A stretch of 64,000 bases of DNA from Thalassospira lucentensis (lineage in GTDB: Bacteria > Pseudomonadota > Alphaproteobacteria > Rhodospirillales > Thalassospiraceae): positions 1-64,000 of the forward strand of contig NZ_JAATOV010000004.1 in assembly GCF_011806425.1 (NCBI RefSeq), written 5' to 3'. The position numbers and the translations under genes are program-made. Each line of letters opens with the position of its first letter. Within the stretch, counting starts at the first letter, position 1. Under the pieces are notes generated by a model. It saw only the letters and a list, made by a program, of their open reading frames with translations. It was not told where the DNA came from and searched no databases. This document shows positions 34,057 to 43,551 of the stretch, in pieces.

Positions 34057-35832
34057 TCAGGAAAGCTCCTCCAGCTCGTCGATCATGCGTTTGATCATGT
34101 TAAGCCCACGCTGCCAAAACGCCGGGTCCGATGCATCCAGACCAAACGGTGCCAGAAGCTCTTTATGGCGTTTCGTGCCGCCAGCTTTCAGCATCTCAAG
34201 ATATTTCTGCTGGAAGCCGTCCTCGGCATTTTCATAAACGTCATAAAGCGAATTGACCAAGCAATCGCCAAACGCATAGGCGTAAACATAAAACGGTGAA
34301 TGGATGAAGTGCGGAATGTAGGACCAGTAATATTTGTACTCGTCCTCATAGCGGATCGCATCACCCAGACTTTCATGCTGTACGGTCATCCAGATGTCGC
34401 AGATCTCATCGACCGTCAATTCACCTTCACGGCGTTTCTCATGGACGCGTTTTTCAAACTCAAAGAACGCAATCTGACGGACAACGGTGTTGAGCATATC
34501 CTCAACCTTACCCGCCAGCATGATGCGTTTCATTTTCGGATCGGTTTCCGCGCGCAACATCGACTGGAACGTCAACATTTCACCAAAGACCGACGCGGTT
34601 TCCGCCAGTGTCAGCGGGGTGTCAGACAGGAAATAACCCTGCTCACCGGCCAAAACCTGATGCACGCCATGGCCCAGCTCATGGGCAAGCGTCATCACAT
34701 CGCGGGTTTTCCCGTGATAGTTCAGCAACAAATAAGGATGGGCAGACGGCACCGTTGGATGGGCAAACGCGCCCGATGATTTGCCCGCACGCGGCGGCAC
34801 ATCAATCCACGGATTATCAAAGAATTTCTGACCCACTTCGGCCAGTTCCGGCGAAAATTCACCATAGGCCTTAAGCACGGTCGAACGTGCCGTATCCCAA
34901 TCGATCTGACGATCGTCATCATCAGGAAGCGGCGCATTGCGATCCCAATAATCAAGCTGATCAACACCAAACCATTTGGCTTTCAAACGGTAATAACGAT
35001 GCGACAGGTCCGCATGGCTGTCTTTCACCGCGGTATTAAGCGCATCAACAACTTCGTCTTCAACCTGATTGGTCAGGTTGCGCGAGGAAACCGGGGTGTC
35101 AAACTTACGCAGGCGATCATCAATTTCCTTGTCTTTGGCAAGGGTATTGGTGACATGCGCCAAAAGTTTGATGTTTTTGCCCAAAACCTCGCCAATCGAT
35201 TTGGCGGCCGCTTTGCGTTCTTCAACCTTGGTCGATGACAACATGTTCGACACGTCCGACATGGTCAGTTCTTCGCCATTAATCGGGAAACGAAGCTCGG
35301 CCATGGTCTGATCAAACAAACGCACCCACGCGGCCGATCCGGCCACACGGCGTTCATGCAAAACCTGCTCGACCTCATCAGAAAGCTGATGCGGACGGAA
35401 CGCGCGGTTTTCATCCAAAAACGGACGATAGCGGCGCAGCTCTTCGCTTTGGGCATATTTCGCATCAAGCGATGCGTCATCAATGCGGTTAATCTCCAAG
35501 CCAAAGAACAAGGTCAGGCTGGAAATGCCGGTCATTTCTTCTTGAACCGACTGATAGAACTGCCCAATCGCCGGGTCGGAACTATCCCCCGCATAAAGCA
35601 ACTGCGCATAAGACCCAATTTTACCGCAGATTTCGCTGACCGCTTCAAATTCGGCAATCGCCGCCATCAGCTCGTCCCCGGTCAGGCCATCAAGCTTGCC
35701 CTGATACGTGCTCTGAAATGCTTGCGAGCGGGACTTGGCATCATCAAGATCGCGCCGAATGGCCGGGTCTTTCGGATCGTTATAGAGATCAGTCAGATCC
35801 CACGTCGGCAAATTCTTGTTGATCGCGTTCAT
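34057..35832 (-). CDS. pepF: M3 family oligoendopeptidase (PepF type)
   Basis: Cytosolic zinc peptidase that hydrolyses oligopeptides. The 591-residue protein carries the HExxH zinc motif in MTLAHELGHGVHQVLAG (about residue 383) with the third ligand region ETASVFGEMLTFQSML downstream. The C-terminal FIHSPFYVYAYAFGDCLVNSLYDVY is characteristic of PepF/M3B. ggagg precedes ATG 35832. The upstream region contains a 17-bp inverted repeat (35870-35933). Confidence 0.93.
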   Translation of the reverse strand: MNAINKNLPTWDLTDLYNDPKDPAIRRDLDDAKSRSQAFQSTYQGKLDGLTGDELMAAIAEFEAVSEICGKIGSYAQLLYAGDSSDPAIGQFYQSVQEEMTGISSLTLFFGLEINRIDDASLDAKYAQSEELRRYRPFLDENRAFRPHQLSDEVEQVLHERRVAGSAAWVRLFDQTMAELRFPINGEELTMSDVSNMLSSTKVEERKAAAKSIGEVLGKNIKLLAHVTNTLAKDKEIDDRLRKFDTPVSSRNLTNQVEDEVVDALNTAVKDSHADLSHRYYRLKAKWFGVDQLDYWDRNAPLPDDDDRQIDWDTARSTVLKAYGEFSPELAEVGQKFFDNPWIDVPPRAGKSSGAFAHPTVPSAHPYLLLNYHGKTRDVMTLAHELGHGVHQVLAGEQGYFLSDTPLTLAETASVFGEMLTFQSMLRAETDPKMKRIMLAGKVEDMLNTVVRQIAFFEFEKRVHEKRREGELTVDEICDIWMTVQHESLGDAIRYEDEYKYYWSYIPHFIHSPFYVYAYAFGDCLVNSLYDVYENAEDGFQQKYLEMLKAGGTKRHKELLAPFGLDASDPAFWQRGLNMIKRMIDELEELS

Positions 35833-35869
35833 TTGTCCTCCAGACAGTCGACTTTATTTATATGCGTCA

Positions 35870-35933
35870 CAGTATCTTATGGGCTGCGGGCAAAGGCTAA
35901 GCATCCAGCTCACATTCAGCCCATAAGATACTG
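35870..35933. repeat. 17-bp perfect inverted repeat upstream of pepF
   Basis: cagtatcttatgggctg (35870-35886) and cagcccataagatactg (35917-35933) are exact inverted copies separated by 30 bp. They could form a cruciform or an RNA hairpin in the pepF leader, or be the ends of a small non-autonomous element. Confidence 0.75.
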
Positions 35934-36376
35934 CGCACCGATCATATATGACGCGACATGGGGCCGCGCCACCCCCCAATGGCATTGGCGTTGCACTTGG
36001 CCCCCATTGCGCTTGGCCCAACACACCCTGCCACCATACCGCGTGCGTGCCGCCGATCATATAAGCCCCACCACATGCTGCAACCTTGTTCACACCCCAA
36101 GGGATCAAATCCGGTGGTTTTTGCGTTTATCTGATCACAATATTGCGAGTGAAGGGCAATCACTGTCATTTTTTGGCTGCAAAGCACGATCATCCCTGAT
36201 ACCACACGTTTTTTTACGTAAATGTACGTAGGTGTCGACTTTATAAGGCAGTTGTGTAGACGTCACAGCATGCAGACCAGCACATTCTAACTGTGGTTGA
36301 ACTGTTCGGCATCTCGCGTAACATGTTGCGTGCCTATTGCGACAAACAGAAACGAAAATAAAGGCAAGGAACCGTC
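35934..36376. other. Intergenic region between pepF and the acyl-CoA ligase
   Basis: Divergent promoter region. It contains two similar ccgatcatata sequences (near 35938 and 36053) and a GC-rich run between them. Towards the right end there is a fragment that translates like the last part of a Fis-type helix-turn-helix (36287-36361). No complete gene is seen. Confidence 0.5.
36287..36361 (+). pseudogene. Possible remnant of a helix-turn-helix (Fis-like) protein
   Basis: The frame reads LTVVELFGISRNMLRAYCDK followed by QKRK and a stop. ELFGISRNMLRAYC resembles the recognition-helix region of Fis/NtrC-type HTH domains (LLGISRxTLxRK). The frame has an in-frame stop 10 codons upstream and no start with a ribosome-binding site. 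It would be a decayed gene end, but the match is short and may be chance. Confidence 0.25.
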
Positions 36377-38197
36377 ATGACGAATTTGCAGGATTATGCC
36401 AACTGGCAGAACTTGCCCGCGATGTTTTTTGAAAAGGCCAAGGCATACGGCGACGCACCGTTTGTTTGGACAAAAAGCCGCGAAACCGGGGAATTTGTCG
36501 CGACGACATGGAACGAGGCCGCCGATCAGGTGCGCGCAATCGCCAAATCACTGTATGATATTGGCGTGCGGCCCGGTGATCGGGTTTTGCTGGTGTCGGA
36601 AAACCGCACTGAATGGGGTATTGCCGACCTTGCCATCATGTGTGTCGGGGCGATGACCGTTCCGGCCTATACCACCAATACCGAACGCGATCACTTGCAC
36701 GCCATCGAAGACAGCGGTGCGGCGGTCGCCATCATCTCGACCAAAAAACTGGCCCAGCCCTTTTTGCATGCCGCCCTTGATAGCGGGCGCTGCCGTCATG
36801 CCATCATGATGGAAGAATGGGGCCAAAGCTTTGTCGGGGACATCACCATCACCCCCTGGACCGAGGTCATCGCCAATGGTCAGTGCCTCAACCACGATGT
36901 CGATGCGTGGGTATCTGGGATTAAGCGCGATGACATTGCCTGCCTGATTTACACATCGGGCACGGGCGGCGCGCCCAAGGGCGTCATGCTGTCGCACGGG
37001 GCGGTCATTTCAAACTGCATGGGTGCGTTTGACATCATTGATACGCTGGGCATTGGCGACGAAGTCTTTTTGTCCTTCTTGCCGCTGTCGCATTCCTATG
37101 AACACACCGCCGGGCTTTATTTCCCGATCAGTATCGGCGCACAGATCTACTATGCCGAGAGCATCGACAAACTTGCCGCCAACCTGGCCGAAGTTCGCCC
37201 GACCATCATGACCGCCGTGCCGCGCCTTTATGAAATGCTCTATCAACGCATGAGCCGCATGGTCGAAAAAGAAGGCGGCTTCAAACAGAAACTGTTTAAC
37301 CTGACCCTGCGTCTGGGGCGCAAAACCTACGAAGGCGAACGCCTTGGCCTGATTGAAAAATTCCAGAACTTTATCTGCGAAATCCTGCTCCGCCGCAAAT
37401 TGCGCCAGCGTTTTGGTGGCCGGATCAAGGCGATGGTGTCGGGCGGCGGGCCGCTGAACTATGAACTCGGCGTCTTGTTTGTGTCGTGTGGCATTCGCAT
37501 CCTCCAAGGATACGGTCAGACGGAATTTGCCCCGGTTGTGTCGTGTAACCGTGCCGAAAACAACAAACTGCGCACTGTCGGCCCACCGATGGTCGGCGCC
37601 GAAGTCAAAATCGCAGATGACGGTGAAATCCTGCTGCGCGGCGAAAGCATGATGAAAGGCTACTGGAACCTGCCCGACGTCACGGCGGCCACCATCATTG
37701 ATGGCTGGTTGCATACCGGCGACATCGGCATGTTCGACGAAGAAGGCAGCCTGATGATCACCGACCGCAAAAAGGATATCATCGTGAATTCCGGCGGCGA
37801 TAATATCTCGCCCCAGCGGATCGAAGGTCTGATGACCTTGGAAACCGAGATTTCCCAAGCCATGGTTTACGGCGATGACAAGCCCTATCTGGTGGCAGTG
37901 ATTTGGCCCGATGACGAGGTAATGCGTGAATTTGCCCGCGAACATTCGATCGCAAACAATATCGATGACCTCGCGCAAAATGATGCATTCCGCAAAATGA
38001 TCCGTGCGGCGATTGATCGGGTGAATACCCGCCTGTCGACCATCGAAAAAGTCCGCAGCTTCATGTTCGCAAACGAGGCCTTTGGCATCGACAATGCGAT
38101 GCTAACCCCGTCGATGAAAATCCGTCGTCATAAAATCCGTGATGCCTATGGCACGCAGCTTGATGCGCTCTATCAGCGTAAACGCAAGGGGCAGTAA
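36377..38197 (+). CDS. Long-chain fatty acid-CoA ligase (AMP-forming, FadD15-like)
   Basis: Activates fatty acids as CoA thioesters for beta-oxidation or phospholipid synthesis. The 606-residue ANL enzyme has the P-loop-like IYTSGTGGAPKGVMLSHGA (the usual second Thr is Gly), SFLPLSHSYEHTAG, the long insert with RKLRQRFGGRIKAMVSGGGPL, YGQTEFAP, GWLHTGDIGMFDEEG, ITDRKKDIIVNSGGDNISPQRIE and a C-terminal SMKIRRHKIRDAY. These are traits of the long-chain/very-long-chain group. aaggaacc precedes the ATG. The P-loop kinase gene follows 34 nt later. Confidence 0.9.
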   Translation: MTNLQDYANWQNLPAMFFEKAKAYGDAPFVWTKSRETGEFVATTWNEAADQVRAIAKSLYDIGVRPGDRVLLVSENRTEWGIADLAIMCVGAMTVPAYTTNTERDHLHAIEDSGAAVAIISTKKLAQPFLHAALDSGRCRHAIMMEEWGQSFVGDITITPWTEVIANGQCLNHDVDAWVSGIKRDDIACLIYTSGTGGAPKGVMLSHGAVISNCMGAFDIIDTLGIGDEVFLSFLPLSHSYEHTAGLYFPISIGAQIYYAESIDKLAANLAEVRPTIMTAVPRLYEMLYQRMSRMVEKEGGFKQKLFNLTLRLGRKTYEGERLGLIEKFQNFICEILLRRKLRQRFGGRIKAMVSGGGPLNYELGVLFVSCGIRILQGYGQTEFAPVVSCNRAENNKLRTVGPPMVGAEVKIADDGEILLRGESMMKGYWNLPDVTAATIIDGWLHTGDIGMFDEEGSLMITDRKKDIIVNSGGDNISPQRIEGLMTLETEISQAMVYGDDKPYLVAVIWPDDEVMREFAREHSIANNIDDLAQNDAFRKMIRAAIDRVNTRLSTIEKVRSFMFANEAFGIDNAMLTPSMKIRRHKIRDAYGTQLDALYQRKRKGQ

Positions 38198-38231
38198 CAT
38201 CGCCCCACCCACCGCAAAGGCTGCCCGGTAA

Positions 38232-38654
38232 ATGGCAAATCGCCCAAAATCATCGCAAAGCTTAACCCTGATCCGGGGCCTCCCCGGATCAGGGAAATCC
38301 ACCTTGGCCACCGCCTTGGCGGCCCAAACCGGCGCCACACATCTTGAGGCCGACCAGTTCATGGTCGACCGCTCAGGTGCCTATCGCTTTGATCCACGAC
38401 GCCTGCGCGATGTTCACCAAACCTGCGAAAACGCCTGTAATGACGCTTTGGGGGCTGGCAACAGTGTCATTGTCGCCAACACCTTTACCGAAATCTGGGA
38501 AATGCAGGCCTATCTCGACATGGCAGAACGCTTTGGCGTGACGCTTCAAATCATTGAATGTCACGCCCCGTTTGACAACACCCACGGCGTTCCAAACGAC
38601 AAGATCAAAATCATGCGCGACCGCTGGGAAACCCTGCCGGAAAAGTACCGCTAA
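38232..38654 (+). CDS. P-loop ATPase/kinase (AAA_33, N4BP2-like)
   Basis: A 140-residue protein with Walker A RGLPGSGKSTLA near the N-terminus and HLEADQFMVDRSGAYRFDPRRLRDVHQ, as in AAA_33/zeta-toxin-related small kinases. A C-terminal IIECHAPFDNTHGVPNDKIKIMRDRWE follows; the NxHGVP segment is seen in N4BP2-type polynucleotide-kinase relatives. The substrate is unknown. No antitoxin partner is adjacent, so a toxin-antitoxin role is unlikely. Probably cotranscribed with the ligase upstream, but the ribosome-binding site is poor. Confidence 0.78.
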   Translation: MANRPKSSQSLTLIRGLPGSGKSTLATALAAQTGATHLEADQFMVDRSGAYRFDPRRLRDVHQTCENACNDALGAGNSVIVANTFTEIWEMQAYLDMAERFGVTLQIIECHAPFDNTHGVPNDKIKIMRDRWETLPEKYR

Positions 38655-38704
38655 GCACCGACCTGCGCCGCTATGCCCTTAACAGCCGACCTTCCTGACA
38701 ACGC

Positions 38705-39544
38705 TTACTTCGCCGCCGAAAACACCTTTTTCAGCACATCCGTCGTCCACCGCGCCGGGTCACTTCGAATGTCGGCTTCCTGAACGGCGATATAATGAAA
38801 CAGCCCTTCCATCGCCTTGTCCGTGGCGTGATCGGTCAAAGAGCTTTTTAAATCCGGCACAAACGGCAATGTTTCATATTGCCCGACCATCTGATCATAC
38901 ATCGACAATGCCCCGGTATCGGCCAGCGCTTCGCTAATCACCGGGCGCAGACGGGATTCAATATCGCCCCCCGATACCCGACGTAAATAACGCGTCGCCG
39001 CATCATCAGGCCCCTGCAAAATGCCCTTGGCATCGGTCAGGGTCATCTGGCGAACCGCATTGACCAAAATATCGCCCGCTTCACTCATGGTGCTTTCGGC
39101 TGCCCGGTTCATGCGCAATTCGATTTCATCGGCATAGCTTCCAAGCCCGGCCTTGTTCATCAACTGTTGCGCGGTTTGAACACTTGCCGGCAATGGAATA
39201 TGCGCCGCCGGATCGGCGTTAAACCCATCCTTTGCGCCAAGCTGGGCGGTTACCGCATCCACCCCGGCATCCAGCGCCTGTTTCAATCCCTGCTCGACCG
39301 TATCGGATGACAATGCGGAAACCGCGGCACTGCCAACCGACGATGATGAAGTTGATGATGAAGATGAAGACGCAGCACCACTATCGCCGCCCTCAGATTG
39401 CTTCATCACATCGCCAAGCGCGTCTTTGGCCTTATCAAAAAAGGACTGCGCCATCACGGGCTGCGCAATACCCGCACCGATGATCCCGATGGCAAGGGCC
39501 ATGGTGCGCATGCGCACCGACGAACGATTTTTGACTGCCTGCAT
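38705..39544 (-). CDS. DUF4197 family exported protein
   Basis: A 279-residue protein with a signal peptide (MALAIGIIGAGIAQPVMAQS after a basic N-terminus), a Ser-rich low-complexity linker (about 50-75), and the DUF4197 domain. Domain landmarks are VEQGLKQALDAGVDAVTAQLG, DGFNADPAAHIPLPASVQTAQQLMNKAGLGSYADEIELRMNRAAE, DAKGILQGPDDAATRYLR, KAMEGLFHYIAVQEADIRSDPARW. Function unknown, periplasmic or lipid-facing location predicted. ATG 39544 is taken as start; the frame extends further but that part looks non-coding. Convergent with the P-loop kinase gene. Confidence 0.87.
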   Translation of the reverse strand: MQAVKNRSSVRMRTMALAIGIIGAGIAQPVMAQSFFDKAKDALGDVMKQSEGGDSGAASSSSSSTSSSSVGSAAVSALSSDTVEQGLKQALDAGVDAVTAQLGAKDGFNADPAAHIPLPASVQTAQQLMNKAGLGSYADEIELRMNRAAESTMSEAGDILVNAVRQMTLTDAKGILQGPDDAATRYLRRVSGGDIESRLRPVISEALADTGALSMYDQMVGQYETLPFVPDLKSSLTDHATDKAMEGLFHYIAVQEADIRSDPARWTTDVLKKVFSAAK

Positions 39545-39640
39545 GGTAAATCCCGGTCCGTTTTTTGATGGTAAACAATGATGGCGAATGCTGCTTTTGA
39601 ATATGGTTTCTATCGTGCCCAATAATCATGGCCCGAAAAA

Positions 39641-39674
39641 GACAAAACCCCGGCCAATTGACCGGGGTTTTGCA
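39641..39674 (-). terminator. Rho-independent terminator after clpB
   Basis: Perfect 11-bp stem caaaaccccgg / ccggggttttg (39643-39672) with an 8-nt loop; on the minus strand it ends in ttttgtcttttt. Confidence 0.88.
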
Positions 39675-39692
39675 TGTGTGGGTTATCGGGTC

Positions 39693-42284
39693 TTATTCAA
39701 TGACCTCGACCTTTTTACCGTTCAGCAAAAGGTCCGCGCCCTCGACGGAAACCGGGACAGCATCGCCATCCTTAATCCCGCCTTCAAGGATCTGCATCGC
39801 CAGCGGGTTTTGCAGATACCGCTGGATGACGCGTTTAAGCGGACGCGCGCCATAGACCGGGTCATAGCCTTTTTCCGCCAGCCAATCCTTGGCCCCGTCA
39901 TCAAGTTTCAGTTCAATCTTGCGATCAAACAGAAGCTTTTCCAAACGGCCCAGCTGGATATCGACAATCGTGCCCATCTGTTCGCGCTGCAAACGATGGA
40001 ACAGGATCACTTCATCCAGACGGTTCAGGAATTCCGGACGGAACGATGCCCGAACAATTTCCATCACCTGACTGCGCACTTCGCCACTGTCATGACCCGC
40101 TTCCTGATTGGCAAGAATTTCGCCCCCCAAGTTAGAGGTCAGGATAATCAGCGTATTGCGGAAATCGACAACACGTCCCTGCCCGTCGGTCAAACGCCCT
40201 TCGTCCAGGACCTGCAGAAGCACGTTAAACACATCTGGATGTGCTTTTTCGACCTCATCAAACAGGATCACCTGATACGGACGGCGACGGACCGCCTCGG
40301 TCAAGGAACCGCCTTCTTCATAGCCGACATACCCCGGAGGGGCGCCGATCAACCGCGCAACGGCATGTTTTTCCATGAATTCGGACATATCAATCCGCTG
40401 CATGGCCTGTTCATCATCAAACAGGAACTGCGCCAGTGCTTTGGTCAACTCGGTTTTACCAACCCCGGTTGGGCCAAGGAACAAGAACGACCCCATTGGA
40501 CGGTTCGGGTCTTGAAGGCCCGCACGTGCCCGGCGTACCGCATTGGAAATCGACCGCACCGCTTCATCCTGGCCGACGACCCTTTTGCGCAGGGTATCTT
40601 CCATTTCAAGAAGCTTTTCGCGTTCGCCTTCCAGCATCTTGTCCACGGGAATACCGGTCCAGCGTGACACGATCGATGCGATGTGCTTTTCAGTCACCGC
40701 TTCTTCCTTGATGCCGTCGGCCTGATCGTCCTCTGCTTTTTCCAGCAACCGCTCAAGTGCGGGGATTTCTTCGTATTGAAGCTGCCCGGCACGATCAAGC
40801 TTGCCATCGCGCATCGCACGTTCAAGTTCACCGCGTGCAATATCAAGCTGTTCCTTGATATGCGTCGATGCGGCCATTTCGGTTTTCTGCGCTTCCCACT
40901 TGGCGGTCAGCGACGCCGAACTGCTTTCAAGCCCGACAAGCTCTTTTTCCAGTCGACCAAGGCGATCTTTCGATGCGCTATCGTCTTCCTTCTTCAAAGC
41001 TTCTCGTTCGATCTTAAGCTGGATGATCCGACGATCCAGTTCATCGATTTCTTCCGGTTTGGAATCAAGCTCCATACGCATCCGCGATGATGCTTCATCC
41101 ATCAGGTCAATCGCCTTATCGGGCAAGAACCGATCGGTGATGTACCGGTTGGACAAGGTTGCCGCCGCCACAAGTGCGGCATCCGCAATCCGAACCCCGT
41201 GATGAAGTTCGTATTTATCCTTAATCCCACGCAGGATCGATACCGTATCGGCAACCGTTGGCTCGGACACGAACACCGGCTGGAACCGCCGCGCAAGGGC
41301 TGCGTCCTTTTCAATGTTCGTGCGATATTCATCAAGCGTCGTCGCACCGATGCAATGCAGTTCCCCACGGGCCAAAGCCGGTTTCAAAAGGTTGGAGGCA
41401 TCCATCGATCCCTCTGCCTTACCAGCCCCGACCAGGGTGTGCATTTCATCAATGAACAGCACGACCTTACCGGCCTCAGATTCAATTTCGCTCAAAACCG
41501 CTTTAAGGCGTTCTTCAAACTCGCCGCGGAATTTCGCACCGGCAATCAACGCCCCAAGATCAAGAGACAGAAGTTTCTTGTCCTTAAGCGTTTCAGGCAC
41601 ATCACCCTTCACAATCCGAAGGGCAAGTCCCTCGGCAATGGCGGTTTTACCCACGCCGGGCTCACCGATCAAAACCGGGTTGTTTTTGGTCCTGCGCGAC
41701 AGAACCTGTATGGCACGACGGATTTCCTCGTCCCGGCCAATCACCGGGTCAAGTTTGCCCTCACGCGCCGCTTCCGTCAGGTCGCGGGCGTATTTTTTCA
41801 ACGCGTCATACTGGTTTTCCGCACCGGCACTATCGGCAGTCCGGCCTTTGCGGATGTCATTGATCGCACCGTTCAACGCCTGTGCGGTCACACCTGCATC
41901 GGCCAACACTTTACCGGCGACGGATTTCGGATCAAGCGCAATGGTCAGAAGCAACCGTTCAGCGGTGACAAAGCTATCACCGGCTTTCTTGGCCACGTCC
42001 TGTGCCTGTTCGATCAGTCGGGCAAATTCAGATGACAGATAAATCTGGCCGTTTCCGCCAGATACCTTTGGCAATTTGGCAAGTTCCGCCGCACAGCGCT
42101 GCTGCGCCAGCTTTGGCTTGCCGCCTGCTGCCGTGATCAGATTGGCTGCCAGACCTTCTTCGTCGTCCAGCAACACTTTCAAAAGATGGATCGGCACAAA
42201 TTGCTGATGGTTTTCCCGCAACGCCAGCGACTGCGCCGACTGCAGGAAACCTTTTGACCGGTCCGTAAAGTTCTCAAATTCCAT
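39693..42284 (-). CDS. clpB: ATP-dependent disaggregase chaperone ClpB
   Basis: Hexameric AAA+ chaperone that, with DnaK, rescues aggregated proteins after heat stress. The 863-residue protein has a Clp N-domain (1-145), AAA-1 with Walker [10 protein letters not shown] (about 205) and [14 protein letters not shown], and a long coiled-coil middle domain (about 400-525). AAA-2 follows with GPTGVGKTE (about 605), [13 protein letters not shown] and the sensor-2 [18 protein letters not shown] 42284 ([10 protein letters not shown]) has gaggag upstream. A heat-shock-type promoter candidate lies at 42394-42421. Complete and typical. Confidence 0.97.
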   Translation of the reverse strand: MEFENFTDRSKGFLQSAQSLALRENHQQFVPIHLLKVLLDDEEGLAANLITAAGGKPKLAQQRCAAELAKLPKVSGGNGQIYLSSEFARLIEQAQDVAKKAGDSFVTAERLLLTIALDPKSVAGKVLADAGVTAQALNGAINDIRKGRTADSAGAENQYDALKKYARDLTEAAREGKLDPVIGRDEEIRRAIQVLSRRTKNNPVLIGEPGVGKTAIAEGLALRIVKGDVPETLKDKKLLSLDLGALIAGAKFRGEFEERLKAVLSEIESEAGKVVLFIDEMHTLVGAGKAEGSMDASNLLKPALARGELHCIGATTLDEYRTNIEKDAALARRFQPVFVSEPTVADTVSILRGIKDKYELHHGVRIADAALVAAATLSNRYITDRFLPDKAIDLMDEASSRMRMELDSKPEEIDELDRRIIQLKIEREALKKEDDSASKDRLGRLEKELVGLESSSASLTAKWEAQKTEMAASTHIKEQLDIARGELERAMRDGKLDRAGQLQYEEIPALERLLEKAEDDQADGIKEEAVTEKHIASIVSRWTGIPVDKMLEGEREKLLEMEDTLRKRVVGQDEAVRSISNAVRRARAGLQDPNRPMGSFLFLGPTGVGKTELTKALAQFLFDDEQAMQRIDMSEFMEKHAVARLIGAPPGYVGYEEGGSLTEAVRRRPYQVILFDEVEKAHPDVFNVLLQVLDEGRLTDGQGRVVDFRNTLIILTSNLGGEILANQEAGHDSGEVRSQVMEIVRASFRPEFLNRLDEVILFHRLQREQMGTIVDIQLGRLEKLLFDRKIELKLDDGAKDWLAEKGYDPVYGARPLKRVIQRYLQNPLAMQILEGGIKDGDAVPVSVEGADLLLNGKKVEVIE

Positions 42285-42362
42285 TCCTGTTACTCCTCGA
42301 GTCAACAGTGTTCATAAGATGTGGACCTTCTTGGAAGCATCCACGGCCTAAACGATGAATAA

Positions 42363-42368
42363 ATTATA
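42363..42368 (-). promoter_or_regulatory. Possible sigma-70 -10 element upstream of clpB
   Basis: Perfect TATAAT on the minus strand, about 80 bp before the clpB start codon; no good -35 is seen. Confidence 0.3.
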
Positions 42369-42393
42369 GATTTTTTCACCGTCGACTACCTTG

Positions 42394-42421
42394 ATATGTA
42401 TCACTTTACCCGCTTCGCAAG
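42394..42421 (-). promoter_or_regulatory. Candidate RpoH (heat-shock) promoter of clpB
   Basis: Minus strand CTTGCGA, 13 bp, ATACATAT, compared with the sigma-32 consensus CTTGAAA-N13/15-CCCCATNT. Only the CTTG and CATAT cores match well. It is about 110 bp upstream of the start codon. Confidence 0.35.
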
Positions 42422-42625
42422 CCGATACCCCTACAAAAGTTGCAAGAATTATTTGTGCGCCGCAGCATATTTTCTGTCATTGTTAAAACCTACTGCCAAG
42501 GGCGCTGAATTTGCACGCAAAGCAAGGGTTGCCACGCGCAAAACAACGCATTAACGTCACGGCAAAACCATGCCACTGCGCCCGCCGAAAATGGCATGAT
42601 AAAGCGCCAAACAGGAAGAACGACC

Positions 42626-43390
42626 ATGACTGTCCAGCTCAAAGCCATCAAACGGTACCCGGTCAAAGGGATGCGCGGCATTGATATGTCCGAGGCCCAG
42701 ATCAAAGCCCACAAAATGATCACCGATGACCGGCGCTTTGTCATTGCCACCCAATCTTCGACCGGGCAGGACGGTGTTAACGCATGGGCACGCAAACGCA
42801 ACTTCCTGCAATTGGTCAACACCCCCAAACTGACCGAGATTGGCACCGAATATGACGAAGCCACCTCGACCTTAACGATCTTGCGCAATGGCCGCGCGAT
42901 CTGCAAAGGCAATCTTGATCAGGCGATGGGCCGCACCGTGATCGAAGATTTCCTGACCGCGTTTCTCAAAAACGATATCGCAGGCAGCCCCAAAATCTAT
43001 TCCGTGCCCGACGTTCAGTTTGGCGACATGGAAGAACCCTATATCTCGGTTCTGAACCTGGCCTCGATCCGCGATTTTGGCGAGCGGATTGTACAATCTG
43101 AAATCGATCCGATGCGCTTTCGCGGCAATCTTCTGATTGATGGCCTCGCCCCATGGAAAGAGCTTGAGTGGCAAGAAGGCCAGACCGTCACGATCAATGA
43201 CGCCACGTTCCGTGTTGTTCACCCCATCACGCGCTGCAAAGCCACCAGCATCGATCCGGAAACGGCCGTTTCGGATATCAACGTCCCGCTGATGCTGCGC
43301 AAAGGGGTCAATCACCTTTACATGGGCATGTATGTTGAGGCCACCAACGACGCAGTCATCAAACCGGGCGACGAACTGACCATCTCCTGA
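42626..43390 (+). CDS. MOSC domain-containing protein (YcbX-like)
   Basis: A 254-residue protein with a MOSC N-terminal barrel (LKAIKRYPVKGMRG, then DDRRFVIATQ) and the MOSC domain (about 120-245: LLIDGLAPWKELEWQEGQTVTINDATFRVVHPITRCKATSIDPETA). The conserved Cys in TRCKATSIDP is the expected molybdenum-cofactor sulfur/ligand residue, so it may act in reduction of N-hydroxylated compounds or in cofactor sulfur transfer. No ferredoxin domain is fused, unlike E. coli YcbX. aggaagaacg precedes the ATG. Convergent with the VirD4-like gene. Confidence 0.85.
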   Translation: MTVQLKAIKRYPVKGMRGIDMSEAQIKAHKMITDDRRFVIATQSSTGQDGVNAWARKRNFLQLVNTPKLTEIGTEYDEATSTLTILRNGRAICKGNLDQAMGRTVIEDFLTAFLKNDIAGSPKIYSVPDVQFGDMEEPYISVLNLASIRDFGERIVQSEIDPMRFRGNLLIDGLAPWKELEWQEGQTVTINDATFRVVHPITRCKATSIDPETAVSDINVPLMLRKGVNHLYMGMYVEATNDAVIKPGDELTIS

Positions 43391-43470
43391 TCTCACCTGA
43401 TCCTCTCGTAACCTCACCTGAGTATCTCACGCCCCTCACCGGATCCGCTCGTCATCCTCACCCGATCCGG
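43384..43470. repeat. Imperfect ctcacctgat repeats after the MOSC gene
   Basis: Three irregularly spaced variants (tctcacctgat, cctcacctgag, cctcacccgat) lie in the short convergent intergenic region. Their function is unclear. Confidence 0.4.
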
Positions 43471-43551
43471 CCGGGCAACGCATGCACCGCCGCCAACGCC
43501 CGCCAATCCGCACGCTTAAACACCCCGCCGCCGTTGGGGTGATCCGCTGCC

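Noticed and set aside
38232-38654. Zeta-toxin-type toxin of a toxin-antitoxin pair
   Set aside because: The P-loop kinase has no small antitoxin gene beside it and its C-terminus fits the AAA_33/N4BP2-like group better.
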